Notes under the pieces: model-generated
Database searches by the model: none
What the model saw: only the letters and a program-made list of their open reading frames with translations
Told to the model about the DNA's origin: nothing
In this document: one piece after another, positions 7,267 through 13,997 of the stretch
Position numbering within the stretch: position 1 is the stretch's first letter
How the letters are laid out: every line of letters starts with the position of its first letter
NCBI GenBank assembly: GCA_031379365.1
Contig: JANNFB010000116.1
Span: forward strand, 1 to 17,186
DNA length: 17,186 bases
Direction of reading: 5' to 3'
From: CADEEN01 sp031379365
GTDB lineage: Bacteria > Pseudomonadota > Gammaproteobacteria > Burkholderiales > Burkholderiaceae_C
Position numbers and translations under genes: made by a program

Positions 7267-8093
7267 GCGGGTTGCCGACTGAGCGTCTGCTGAGGGTAGA
7301 GTCGCTTGCGCGTAAGTATCCACTCGTTCGCACGCGGCTCTTCGAGACAGCACAGACGATCACTGCGCTCGACGATGTCGGCTTCACCCTGGCCGCCGGC
7401 ACCACCCTGGGCATCGTCGGCGAGTCGGGCTCGGGCAAGAGCACGCTGGCGCGGCTGGTGATGGCGTTGGAGGCGCCCGACGCCGGCCGCGTGCTGTTCG
7501 AGGGCCGCGATCTGCACGCGCTCGCACCGGCGGCCCTGCGTCACGCGCGGCGCGACTTTCAGATGGTGTTCCAGGACCCCTACAGTTCGCTCGACCCGCG
7601 CATGTCGATCGCGCGCACCGTGGCTGAGCCGCTGGAGAAGCTCGACCATGTCACGCGGGCCGAGCGCCGCGAGCGCGCCGCGGCCATGCTCGATGCAGTG
7701 GGACTGAACGCCGCGCAGGACCTGGACAAGGTGCCGCACGAGTTCTCTGGCGGTCAGCGCCAGCGCATCGCCATCGCGCGCGCCCTGATCACGCAGCCCA
7801 AGCTGATCGTCGCCGACGAGCCGGTCAGTGCGCTCGACGTCTCGGTCCAGGCCCAGGTGCTGAACCTGATGCAGGACTTGCAGCAACGCTTCGGGCTGGC
7901 CTATCTGTTCATCAGCCACGACCTGGCAGTGGTCGAGCGCATGGCCGACGACTTGCTGGTGTTGCAGCACGGCCGCGTGGTCGAGCGCGGGCGGCCCGAC
8001 GAGGTGCTGCGCGCCCCGGCTCACCCCTACACACAACGCCTGCTGTCGGCGCTGCCGCAGCCGCAGTGGTTGTCTCGCAGCCCGTCGGCGTGA
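7263..8093 (+). CDS. Dpp/Opp-type ABC transporter ATP-binding protein (DppF-like)
   Basis: A 276-residue second ATPase of the importer. It has Walker A GESGSGKS (53-60), the Q-loop in VFQDP, signature FSGGQ (161-165), Walker B LIVADE (181-186), switch histidine H219 in SHD, and the class-specific HPYTQRL (254-260). It lacks the C-terminal cysteine cluster seen in its DppD-like partner and ends about ten residues beyond that motif, somewhat short for the family. The ATG at 7263 overlaps the stop of the exported-protein gene. The first 60 bases (7261-7320) count only 35/60 GC, while the core of the gene is about 73-75 %. The GC-poor character of the upstream gene therefore seems to run into this 5' end, which could mark a recombination junction. 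Confidence 0.94.
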   Translation: MSGLPTERLLRVESLARKYPLVRTRLFETAQTITALDDVGFTLAAGTTLGIVGESGSGKSTLARLVMALEAPDAGRVLFEGRDLHALAPAALRHARRDFQMVFQDPYSSLDPRMSIARTVAEPLEKLDHVTRAERRERAAAMLDAVGLNAAQDLDKVPHEFSGGQRQRIAIARALITQPKLIVADEPVSALDVSVQAQVLNLMQDLQQRFGLAYLFISHDLAVVERMADDLLVLQHGRVVERGRPDEVLRAPAHPYTQRLLSALPQPQWLSRSPSA

Positions 8094-8155
8094 TGTGATC
8101 CGGCCCTGGCTGCTGGTCGCCGATGTGGCAGCATGCACCCTTGTTTCCTCGATCC

Positions 8156-8167
8156 GCCTCCGGAGGC
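8156..8167 (+). promoter_or_regulatory. Palindromic Shine-Dalgarno of the binding-protein gene
   Basis: GCCTCCGGAGGC is a perfect 12-base palindrome. Its right half holds GGAGG (8162-8166), 6 bases before the ATG at 8173, the strongest ribosome-binding site in the window. As RNA it can form a 4-bp stem with a CCGG loop, so the site might be weakly masked. It lies in the 79-bp gap after the ATPase gene, the largest gap in the operon. This fits the usual need for more binding protein than other subunits. No promoter was identified in the gap. Confidence 0.6.
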
Positions 8168-8172
8168 TCCTG

Positions 8173-9660
8173 ATGACACTCTCCCGCTCCGCCGTCTTGA
8201 TCCTGACCGCTGCCCTGTCCATCGCCGGCGCAGCGCAGGCCCAGGCCAACAAGACCCGCGTCACCCTGGCCATGGTGCTCGAGCCGACGGGTCTGGATCC
8301 GACCATCGCACCGGCCGCGGCCATCGGCGAGATCGTTCACTACAACGTGCTCGAGGGCCTGACCAAGATCAACGTCGACGGCGCGGTGACGCCGCTGTTG
8401 GCAGAGAGCTGGACTATGGATCCCGACGGCAAGAGCTACACCTTCAAGCTGCGCAAGGGCGTGAAGTACCACGACGGTGAGGCCTTCGACGCCGCCGACG
8501 TGAAATTCAGCTTCGAGCGCGCCAAGGACGACAAGAGCACCAACAAGGCCAAGAAGGCGGTGTTCGACAACATCGCGCGCATCGACACGCCCGATGCCCA
8601 CACGGTGATCCTGACGCTGAACAATGCCGACGGCAACTTCCTCTTTCGCATGGGCGAGAATACCGCCGTGGTCCTTGACCCGAAGAGCGCTGCCGGCACC
8701 GCCACCAAGCCGATCGGCACCGGCCCCTTCACGTTCGAGGACTGGAAGAAGGGTGCCTCGGTGTCGCTGGCCAAGTGGCCGGGCTTCCGCGATGCCAAGG
8801 CGGTGAAGATCGAGCGCGTCACCTTCCGCTTCATCAACGACCCGGCCGCGCGCGTGGCTGCGCTGCTGGCCGGCGACATCGACGGCGTGCCCCGGCTGGA
8901 TGCACCGCAGGCGGTCAAGCAGTTGCAGGCCGACAAGCGTTTCGTCGTCAGCCTGGGCGCCACCGCGGGCAAGGGCATCATGAGCATCAACAATAAGAAG
9001 AAGCCCTTCGACGACGTGCGCGTGCGCCGCGCCCTGATGCACGCCATCGACCGCAAAGCCTTCATCGACGGCGTGCTCGAGGGCCTGGGCAAGCCCATCG
9101 GCAGCCACTTCGCGCCCACCGATGCGGGTTATGTCGATCTGACTGCCATGTACCCCTACGACCCCGAGCGCGCCAAGGCGCTGCTCAAGGAGGCTGGTGT
9201 CGCCACGCCACTCAACGTCACCCTGACCCTGCCGCCGCCGCAGTACGCACGCAAGGGCGGGGAGGTGCTGATCGCGCAACTGGCCAAGGTCGGCATCATC
9301 GCCAAGATCGAGAACGTGGAGTGGGCGCAGTGGCTGGGCGGCACCTTCAAGGGCAACTTCGATCTCACCGTCATCAACCACGTCGAGCCGCTCGACTACA
9401 TGCAGTACGCCAACACCGGCTACTACTGGGGCTACGACAGCAAGGCCTTCCGCGATCTCGCGGCCCAGCATGCCGCCGCCGGTAACGCCAAGGAGCGTGC
9501 CAAGCTGTTCGGTGATCTGCAGCGCCTGATCGCCACCGACGCCGTCAACGCCTTCCTGTTCAACCCGACCAACGTGTCGGTCTCGCGCCAGGGCCTCAAG
9601 GGTTTGTGGGCCGCCTCGCCGATCTTCGCCAACGACATGGCCGCGGTGAGCTGGCAATGA
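8173..9660 (+). CDS. Periplasmic substrate-binding protein of the ABC importer (family 5)
   Basis: A 495-residue extracytoplasmic binding protein of the peptide/nickel class. The signal peptide (MTLSRSAVLILTAALSIAGA) ends in AAQAQA with cleavage after residue 23 or 25; there is no lipobox, so it should be freely periplasmic. Family markers include the early strand VTLAMVLEPTGLDP (30-43), YNVLEGL (57-63), LAESW (76-80), the FKLRKGVKYHDGEAF segment at about 90-104, and VRRALMHAIDRKAF further on. I use the ATG at 8173 because it has a strong GGAGG site and gives a clean signal peptide; an earlier in-frame start at 8095 would bury it. The stop overlaps the SnoaL-like start (ATGA). It selects the importer's ligand, but ligand type is not readable from motifs; the nearby amidase is the only hint. 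Confidence 0.95.
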   Translation: MTLSRSAVLILTAALSIAGAAQAQANKTRVTLAMVLEPTGLDPTIAPAAAIGEIVHYNVLEGLTKINVDGAVTPLLAESWTMDPDGKSYTFKLRKGVKYHDGEAFDAADVKFSFERAKDDKSTNKAKKAVFDNIARIDTPDAHTVILTLNNADGNFLFRMGENTAVVLDPKSAAGTATKPIGTGPFTFEDWKKGASVSLAKWPGFRDAKAVKIERVTFRFINDPAARVAALLAGDIDGVPRLDAPQAVKQLQADKRFVVSLGATAGKGIMSINNKKKPFDDVRVRRALMHAIDRKAFIDGVLEGLGKPIGSHFAPTDAGYVDLTAMYPYDPERAKALLKEAGVATPLNVTLTLPPPQYARKGGEVLIAQLAKVGIIAKIENVEWAQWLGGTFKGNFDLTVINHVEPLDYMQYANTGYYWGYDSKAFRDLAAQHAAAGNAKERAKLFGDLQRLIATDAVNAFLFNPTNVSVSRQGLKGLWAASPIFANDMAAVSWQ

Positions 9661-10142
9661 GCGGGGCGGGCCGCGCCACGGTCGAGCGCCTGTACGCCGC
9701 GTTCGCGCGGCTCGACGCGGAAACGATGGCCTCCTGCTACACGGCGGATGCGACATTCGACGATGAAGCGTTCTCCCTGAAGGGAAGGGCCCAGATCGGC
9801 GCGATGTGGTCCATGCTCTGTGACGCCGTCAAGACCAAGGGCCGCGATGCATGGAAGCTTGAAGTGAGTCAGATCACGGAGCGCAGCGCGCATTGGGAGC
9901 CGACCTACAACTTCTCGGCCACCGGGCGCATCGTGCACAACATCATCGACGCCGAGTTCGAGTTCGACAGCGCCGGCTTGATCACCCGCCACCGCGACCG
10001 CTTCGACTTCTGGCGCTGGGCGCGCCAGGCCCTGGGCACGCCGGGCTGGCTGTTCGGCTGGACGCCGATGCTGCGCGCCAAGGCGCGCGCGCAGGCGGCG
10101 AAGAACCTGGCCCGCTTCATGGCGTCGCGCCCGGCCGTCTGA
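9657..10142 (+). CDS. SnoaL-like / NTF2-fold protein
   Basis: A 161-residue small protein whose first two thirds fit a SnoaL-like (NTF2 superfamily) alpha+beta cone. An N-terminal helix VERLYAAFARLDAETMASCY is followed by TADATFDDEAFSLKGRAQIG, a common pattern in this fold. Later strands carry WEPTYNFSATGR and the alternating EFEFDSAGLITRHRDRFDFW, with a charged, aromatic end to the barrel. The C-terminus adds a basic alanine-rich helix. Members are isomerases, hydrolases or simple ligand-binding proteins, so the chemistry here is open. There is no signal peptide, so it should be cytoplasmic. The ATG overlaps the stop of the binding-protein gene and the amidase starts two bases after its stop, so all three are likely translationally coupled. 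Confidence 0.82.
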   Translation: MSGAGRATVERLYAAFARLDAETMASCYTADATFDDEAFSLKGRAQIGAMWSMLCDAVKTKGRDAWKLEVSQITERSAHWEPTYNFSATGRIVHNIIDAEFEFDSAGLITRHRDRFDFWRWARQALGTPGWLFGWTPMLRAKARAQAAKNLARFMASRPAV

Positions 10143-10144
10143 CC

Positions 10145-11530
10145 ATGGGCACGCTCCACGACCGCAGCGCCGTGGAATTGCTCGCGCTGTACGCGTCGCG
10201 CGAGACCTCCCCTGTCGATGTGCTGCGCGATGTGCTCGCCCGCATCGAGCGCTGCGAGCCGAAGATCGCTGCCACCTGGGCGCTCGATGCAGACGCCGCG
10301 CTGCAAGCCGCGCGTGACAGCGAGGGCCGCTGGCAACGCGGCGAAGCCCGTGCGCTCGACGGCGTGCCGGTGACGATCAAGGACAACATCGCCACCCGCG
10401 GCACGCCCACGCCGCTGGGCACCGCCGCCTCACTGCTCACCCCGGCCGCCGCCGACGCGCCACCGGCCGCGCGGCTGCGCGAAGCCGGCGCGGTGATCGT
10501 CTGCAAGACGACGATGCCCGACTACGGCATGTTGTCGTCGGGCCTGTCGAGTTTTCACAAGCTCACCCGCAACCCCTGGGACCTGCGCAAGAACCCCGGC
10601 GGCAGCAGCGCCGGCGCCGCGGCCGCCTGCGCCGCGGGTTACGGGCCGATCCACCTCGGCACCGACATTGGCGGGTCGATCCGTCTGCCAGCGGCCTGGT
10701 GCGGTGTGCTCGGCTTCAAGCCGAGCCTGGGCCGCATCCCGATCGATCCGCCCTTTGCCGGCCGCGTGGCCGGCCCGCTGACACGCACGGTCGACGACGC
10801 GGCGCTGGCGATGACGGTGCTCAGCCGCCCCGACGCGCGCGACGCCATGAGCCTGCCCTGGCAGGACATCGCCTGGCGCGAACTCGGCATCGAGTTGCGC
10901 GGTCTGCGTCTGGGTCTCTGGCTGGATGCCGGTTGGGGCACCCCGGTGGCGGCTGCGGTGCGCGCGGTGGTGGAGGCGGCTGCGAGTGCCTTCGAGCGCG
11001 CCGGGGCGATCGTCGAGCTGGTGGCGCCTTTCACGACGCGGGCCATGGCCGACGGCATGGACCACTTCTGGCGCATGCGTTCGTGGCTCGACATCTCTGC
11101 ACTGCCGGTCGATCGCCAGGCCAGAGTGCTGCCCTTCATCCGCCAGTGGGTCGCACGCGGCGAGTCGCTCAGCGCCACCCAGGTGTTCCGCGGCTACAGC
11201 CAGATGGCGGCTTTGCGCGACGCCGCCGTGGCCGCCACCCAGCGCTTCGACTATGTGCTCTCGCCGGTCAGCCCGGAGCCGGCGTTCGCGGCCGACTGGG
11301 CCATGCCCTCGAACGATCCCGAGCATCCCTTCGAGCACATTGCATTCACACTGCCTCTGAACATGAGCGAGCAACCGGCCGTGGCGCTGAACGCCGGCTG
11401 CACCGAGGACGGCCTGCCGATCGGCCTGCAGATCATCGGCCGCCGCCACGACGATCTCGGGGTGCTGCGCCTGGCCCGGGCCTGGGAGCACCTGCGTGGC
11501 CCGCAGCCGCCGTGGCCCGGGCTGAGTTGA
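10145..11530 (+). CDS. Amidase-signature family hydrolase
   Basis: A 461-residue cytoplasmic amidase, normal length for the family. The Ser-cisSer-Lys triad is intact: K79 in VTIKDNIATRG, S154 in NPGGSSAG (S155 adjacent), and the nucleophile S178 in DIGGSIRLPA. It hydrolyses a carboxamide or amide bond, releasing ammonia or an amine; family members range from GatA to aryl- and acyl-amide hydrolases. No gatB or gatC neighbour is present, so a catabolic amidase is more likely than the tRNA amidotransferase. The ATG at 10145 is two bases after the SnoaL stop; a longer reading upstream is only a shadow of the SnoaL gene. Its place directly after the importer's binding protein suggests it acts on the imported compound; that link is inference. 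Confidence 0.93.
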   Translation: MGTLHDRSAVELLALYASRETSPVDVLRDVLARIERCEPKIAATWALDADAALQAARDSEGRWQRGEARALDGVPVTIKDNIATRGTPTPLGTAASLLTPAAADAPPAARLREAGAVIVCKTTMPDYGMLSSGLSSFHKLTRNPWDLRKNPGGSSAGAAAACAAGYGPIHLGTDIGGSIRLPAAWCGVLGFKPSLGRIPIDPPFAGRVAGPLTRTVDDAALAMTVLSRPDARDAMSLPWQDIAWRELGIELRGLRLGLWLDAGWGTPVAAAVRAVVEAAASAFERAGAIVELVAPFTTRAMADGMDHFWRMRSWLDISALPVDRQARVLPFIRQWVARGESLSATQVFRGYSQMAALRDAAVAATQRFDYVLSPVSPEPAFAADWAMPSNDPEHPFEHIAFTLPLNMSEQPAVALNAGCTEDGLPIGLQIIGRRHDDLGVLRLARAWEHLRGPQPPWPGLS

Positions 11531-11561
11531 GCTGTCAAATGAGCGCAGTACATTCGGCCCC

Positions 11562-12926
11562 ATGACGCAGCAGCATGACGCACGCGGACTGCCGTTGGGC
11601 AGTGGCTCGACGGCCGCGCGCGCCGCTGTCGACGTGGCCCTGTGGCGCATGATGTCCTTCTACGACACGCCGCTCGCCGACCTCGACGCCGCCATCGCCG
11701 CCGACCCCGGCTGGGCCTTGCCGCACACCATGAAGGCGGGCTTCCTGGCCAGCCTGACCGAAGCCTCTCTGCTGCCCGAAGCCCGCCTCCATCTTGACGC
11801 CGCCAGGGCCGTCACGGCGACGACGGCGCCGGCGCGGGAACGCGCCCACCTGGAGGCCGTGCAGCAAGTGCTCGACGGCCGCTGGGCCTGTGCCTGCCGC
11901 AGCTGGGACAGCCTGCTGATCGAGCACCCGCGCGACGCGTTGGCCTTGCAATGGGCCCAGCTGTGGGACTTCTACCGCGGCGACGCCGCCGCCCTGCGCG
12001 CGCGGCCGGCGCGCGCGCTGGCCGAGTGGGATGAACACGACCCGCTCTACCCCCATGTCCTGGCGCTTTGGGCCTTTGGTCTGGAAGAAAACCATTGTCG
12101 GGAACAGGCCGAGGAGGCCGGTCGGCGGGCTCGGGCGCTGGATGCGCGAGCGCCCTGGGCGGTGCACAGCGTCGCCCACGTGATGGATATGCAGGGCCGC
12201 TTCGACGACGGCGCGGCGTGGCTGCGCCAGCACCAGGCCGCCTGGGCCGACGGCAATGGCTTCGCCACCCACCTGTGGTGGCACACCGCGCTGTTCCGCC
12301 TCGAAGGCCTGGACACGGCAGGCACTTTGCGTGTGGTTGATGGCCACATGGCGGCCGACCAGATGCAGGTCGGCCTGGAGCGCGTCGACGCGGCGTCGAT
12401 GCTGTGGCGCCTGCACCTGCTCGGTGCAGACGTTGCCGGGCGCAGCGCCGCCCTGCTCGCCGGCTGGCCGCTGCAAGGCGAGGGCGAGGCCGGCCACTAC
12501 GCCTTCAACGACGTGCATGTGCTGCTGCCGATGTTGATGGCCGGCGAGGGCGCGGCCGCCGAGCGCTGGCTGGCGCGGTGCGCGCAGCAGGCTCTGGCAC
12601 CGGGCGATGCGCGCCGCGACAACCATGCCGTGTCACGCGAAGTCGGCCTGCCCCTGGCGCGCGGCCTGATCGCTTTCGGCCGCGGCGACGCCGACGAGGC
12701 CGCTGACCAGCTCTACGCAGCGCGCTCGCAGGCCCAGCGCCTGGGCGGCAGCCATGCCCAGCGCGATGTCATCGACCAGACCGTGTTGGCCGCCTGCGCG
12801 CGCGGCAGCCGCAAGGCGCTCGGCCGCGCCCTGCTCAACGAGCGCGCGCTTGCCAAACCGCTCACGCCGCTGACGCGCCATTGGCTCGAAGCCCTCGGCG
12901 ACCACAGCCAGCAAGCGCAGCAATGA
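11562..12926 (+). CDS. TTC38-family tetratricopeptide-like protein
   Basis: A 454-residue cytoplasmic, largely alpha-helical protein resembling the family of human tetratricopeptide repeat protein 38, which also occurs in proteobacteria. Recognisable points are PLGSGSTAA near the start, IAADPGWALPHTMKAG (45-60), DALALQWAQLWDFYRGD (125-141), the signature APWAVHSVAHVMDM (197-210), HLWWHTALF (237-245) and LGGSHAQRDV (394-403). The match runs over the whole length, including the NERALAKPLTPLTRHW tail. TPR folds usually bind partner proteins; no enzymatic role is established for this family that I know of. It starts 31 bp after the amidase stop with no strong ribosome-binding site, and its stop overlaps the next start (ATGA). 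Family call is strong, function unknown. Confidence 0.85.
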   Translation: MTQQHDARGLPLGSGSTAARAAVDVALWRMMSFYDTPLADLDAAIAADPGWALPHTMKAGFLASLTEASLLPEARLHLDAARAVTATTAPARERAHLEAVQQVLDGRWACACRSWDSLLIEHPRDALALQWAQLWDFYRGDAAALRARPARALAEWDEHDPLYPHVLALWAFGLEENHCREQAEEAGRRARALDARAPWAVHSVAHVMDMQGRFDDGAAWLRQHQAAWADGNGFATHLWWHTALFRLEGLDTAGTLRVVDGHMAADQMQVGLERVDAASMLWRLHLLGADVAGRSAALLAGWPLQGEGEAGHYAFNDVHVLLPMLMAGEGAAAERWLARCAQQALAPGDARRDNHAVSREVGLPLARGLIAFGRGDADEAADQLYAARSQAQRLGGSHAQRDVIDQTVLAACARGSRKALGRALLNERALAKPLTPLTRHWLEALGDHSQQAQQ

Positions 12927-13285
12927 CGGCCGAAGACAAGCGCGCCCAGCGCCTCCAACTGCTGGAAGACCACATTGGCCAAGCGCTGCAAGCCAGCCAC
13001 GCCAGCGGCGAGCTTCAAGCCGCGCCGAGCTACGGCAAACCGCTCACCTTCGGTGACGGCTACGACGAAACGCCGGTCGAGTTGCGCATGGCCATGAAGG
13101 TCTTGAAGGATGCCGGCGTGGTGCCGCACGAGGTGACCCTGATGCGCGAGGCCACCGAACTACAGCGCCAGATCGACGTGTGCACCGATGCCGGCGCGCT
13201 GCCTGCGCTTCAACAGCGGCTGGCCGAGATGCAGCAGCACATCGCGCTGCGCCTGGAGCGGTTGCGCGTCAGCGGATCGCTGTAG
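12923..13285 (+). CDS. DUF1992 (DnaJC28-like conserved domain) protein
   Basis: A 120-residue protein matching the DUF1992 domain, also found in DNAJC28. It shows an LEDHIGQAL helix (14-22), the GELQAAPSYGKPL turn (29-41) equivalent to the family's GKPL motif, and PVELRMAMKVLKDAGVVPHE (51-70), which is the most conserved part. A coiled-coil-like charged helix fills the C-terminal half (75-115). No J domain is present, and function is unknown. I chose the ATG at 12923, which overlaps the stop of the TTC38-like gene and begins the conserved region; an upstream start at 12881 is a shadow of that gene. It appears to be the last gene of the plus-strand operon: the GST gene ends 22 bp away on the other strand. 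No clear terminator hairpin with a T-run lies in that gap. Confidence 0.87.
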   Translation: MTAEDKRAQRLQLLEDHIGQALQASHASGELQAAPSYGKPLTFGDGYDETPVELRMAMKVLKDAGVVPHEVTLMREATELQRQIDVCTDAGALPALQQRLAEMQQHIALRLERLRVSGSL

Positions 13286-13307
13286 CGTGCAAGCGCGCGG
13301 GTCGCAT

Positions 13308-13958
13308 CTAGACCAGCGGCGCCGACAAGCCTTCGACCTCGAACACCTTCTGCACTGAAGCGCGCGCCAGCATGCGTTCGAGGAAGGGTGCGATGTGCGG
13401 CAGCGTGCGCGCCGGCCGCGCGAAGCCGCGGCTCCAGCGGCAGAACATGAACACGTAGGGGTCGAGCGCAGAGAAGTGATCGCCGAGGAACCAGGGCCCG
13501 CCGTGGCCGGCGAACCGGGCCTCGATCTGGTCGAACAGCCCGTTCAAGTGCGCTTCGGCCTGGGCCTTGACTTCGCCTGCTGCAGCGGCGTTGCCCGGGG
13601 CCACCATGCGTTCGCCGTAGAAGTAGTGCTGCATCATCGGCATCACGCTGCCTGACAGCCAGACCAGCCACTTGTAGAACTGGGCCCGCTCCGCGCTGCC
13701 GAGCACGGATGGCGCCAGGCCCGCAGCAGGGTGCGTGTCAACCAGGTGAAGCAGGATCGCCGCCGTTTCGTAGAGCACCAGGTCGCCATCGACCAGCACC
13801 GGGATAAGCCCATTCGGATTGAGCTTGAGGTACTCGGGGCTCTTGTGCGCTGCGTTCGCGCGGTCCACCAATTTCAGCTCAAACGGCGCCCCGAGTTCAC
13901 GCAATAGCAGGTGCGTGGTCATGCTGGCATTGCCGGGAAAGTAGTGCAGCTGGATCAT
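13308..13958 (-). CDS. Glutathione S-transferase family protein
   Basis: A 216-residue two-domain GST: thioredoxin-like N-terminal domain (1-80) and helical C-terminal domain. Visible are the cis-proline loop GLIPVLV (P53), the glutathione-binding YETAAI (63-68), and the C-terminal capping motif FSALDPYVFM (162-171). The N-terminus reads YFPGNASMTTHLLLRELG. Aligned by eye to beta-class enzymes with PGACS, the catalytic-position cysteine is alanine (A11) and only S12 remains, so catalysis may depend on serine or differ. The ATG at 13956-13958 has no visible Shine-Dalgarno. It diverges from the regulator gene with a 39-bp gap, so the two may share control. It converges on the operon's last gene. 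Substrate unknown. Confidence 0.93.
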   Translation of the reverse strand: MIQLHYFPGNASMTTHLLLRELGAPFELKLVDRANAAHKSPEYLKLNPNGLIPVLVDGDLVLYETAAILLHLVDTHPAAGLAPSVLGSAERAQFYKWLVWLSGSVMPMMQHYFYGERMVAPGNAAAAGEVKAQAEAHLNGLFDQIEARFAGHGGPWFLGDHFSALDPYVFMFCRWSRGFARPARTLPHIAPFLERMLARASVQKVFEVEGLSAPLV

Positions 13959-13997
13959 GGCGGTGGGCGGTCGAGTGGGTGCGTTGTATTGTCCGGC
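13959..13997. promoter_or_regulatory. Divergent gap, GST versus ModE-like regulator
   Basis: A 39-bp spacer between two divergent start codons, so control sites are expected here or in the coding ends. A TATTGT hexamer (13987-13992) is the only AT-rich spot and reads ACAATA on the other strand. The run GCGTTGTAT (13981-13989) loosely resembles half of a molybdate box, but the second half is missing. Neither gene shows a Shine-Dalgarno, and for the regulator this -10 candidate would place the transcript start at or near the ATG. All of this is weak. Confidence 0.3.

Noticed and set aside
7912..9756. A 614-codon minus-strand open frame opposite the binding-protein gene.
   Set aside because: It spans the junctions of three well-supported plus-strand genes, is rich in G, H, Q, R and V as expected of an antisense shadow, and shows no motif.
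10145..11530. Reading the amidase as GatA of the tRNA amidotransferase.
   Set aside because: No gatB or gatC is nearby, and the context is a transport operon; the triad alone does not separate the two.
13981..13997. GCGTTGTAT as a molybdate-box operator for the ModE-like regulator.
   Set aside because: Only one imperfect half-site is present and the palindromic partner is missing.
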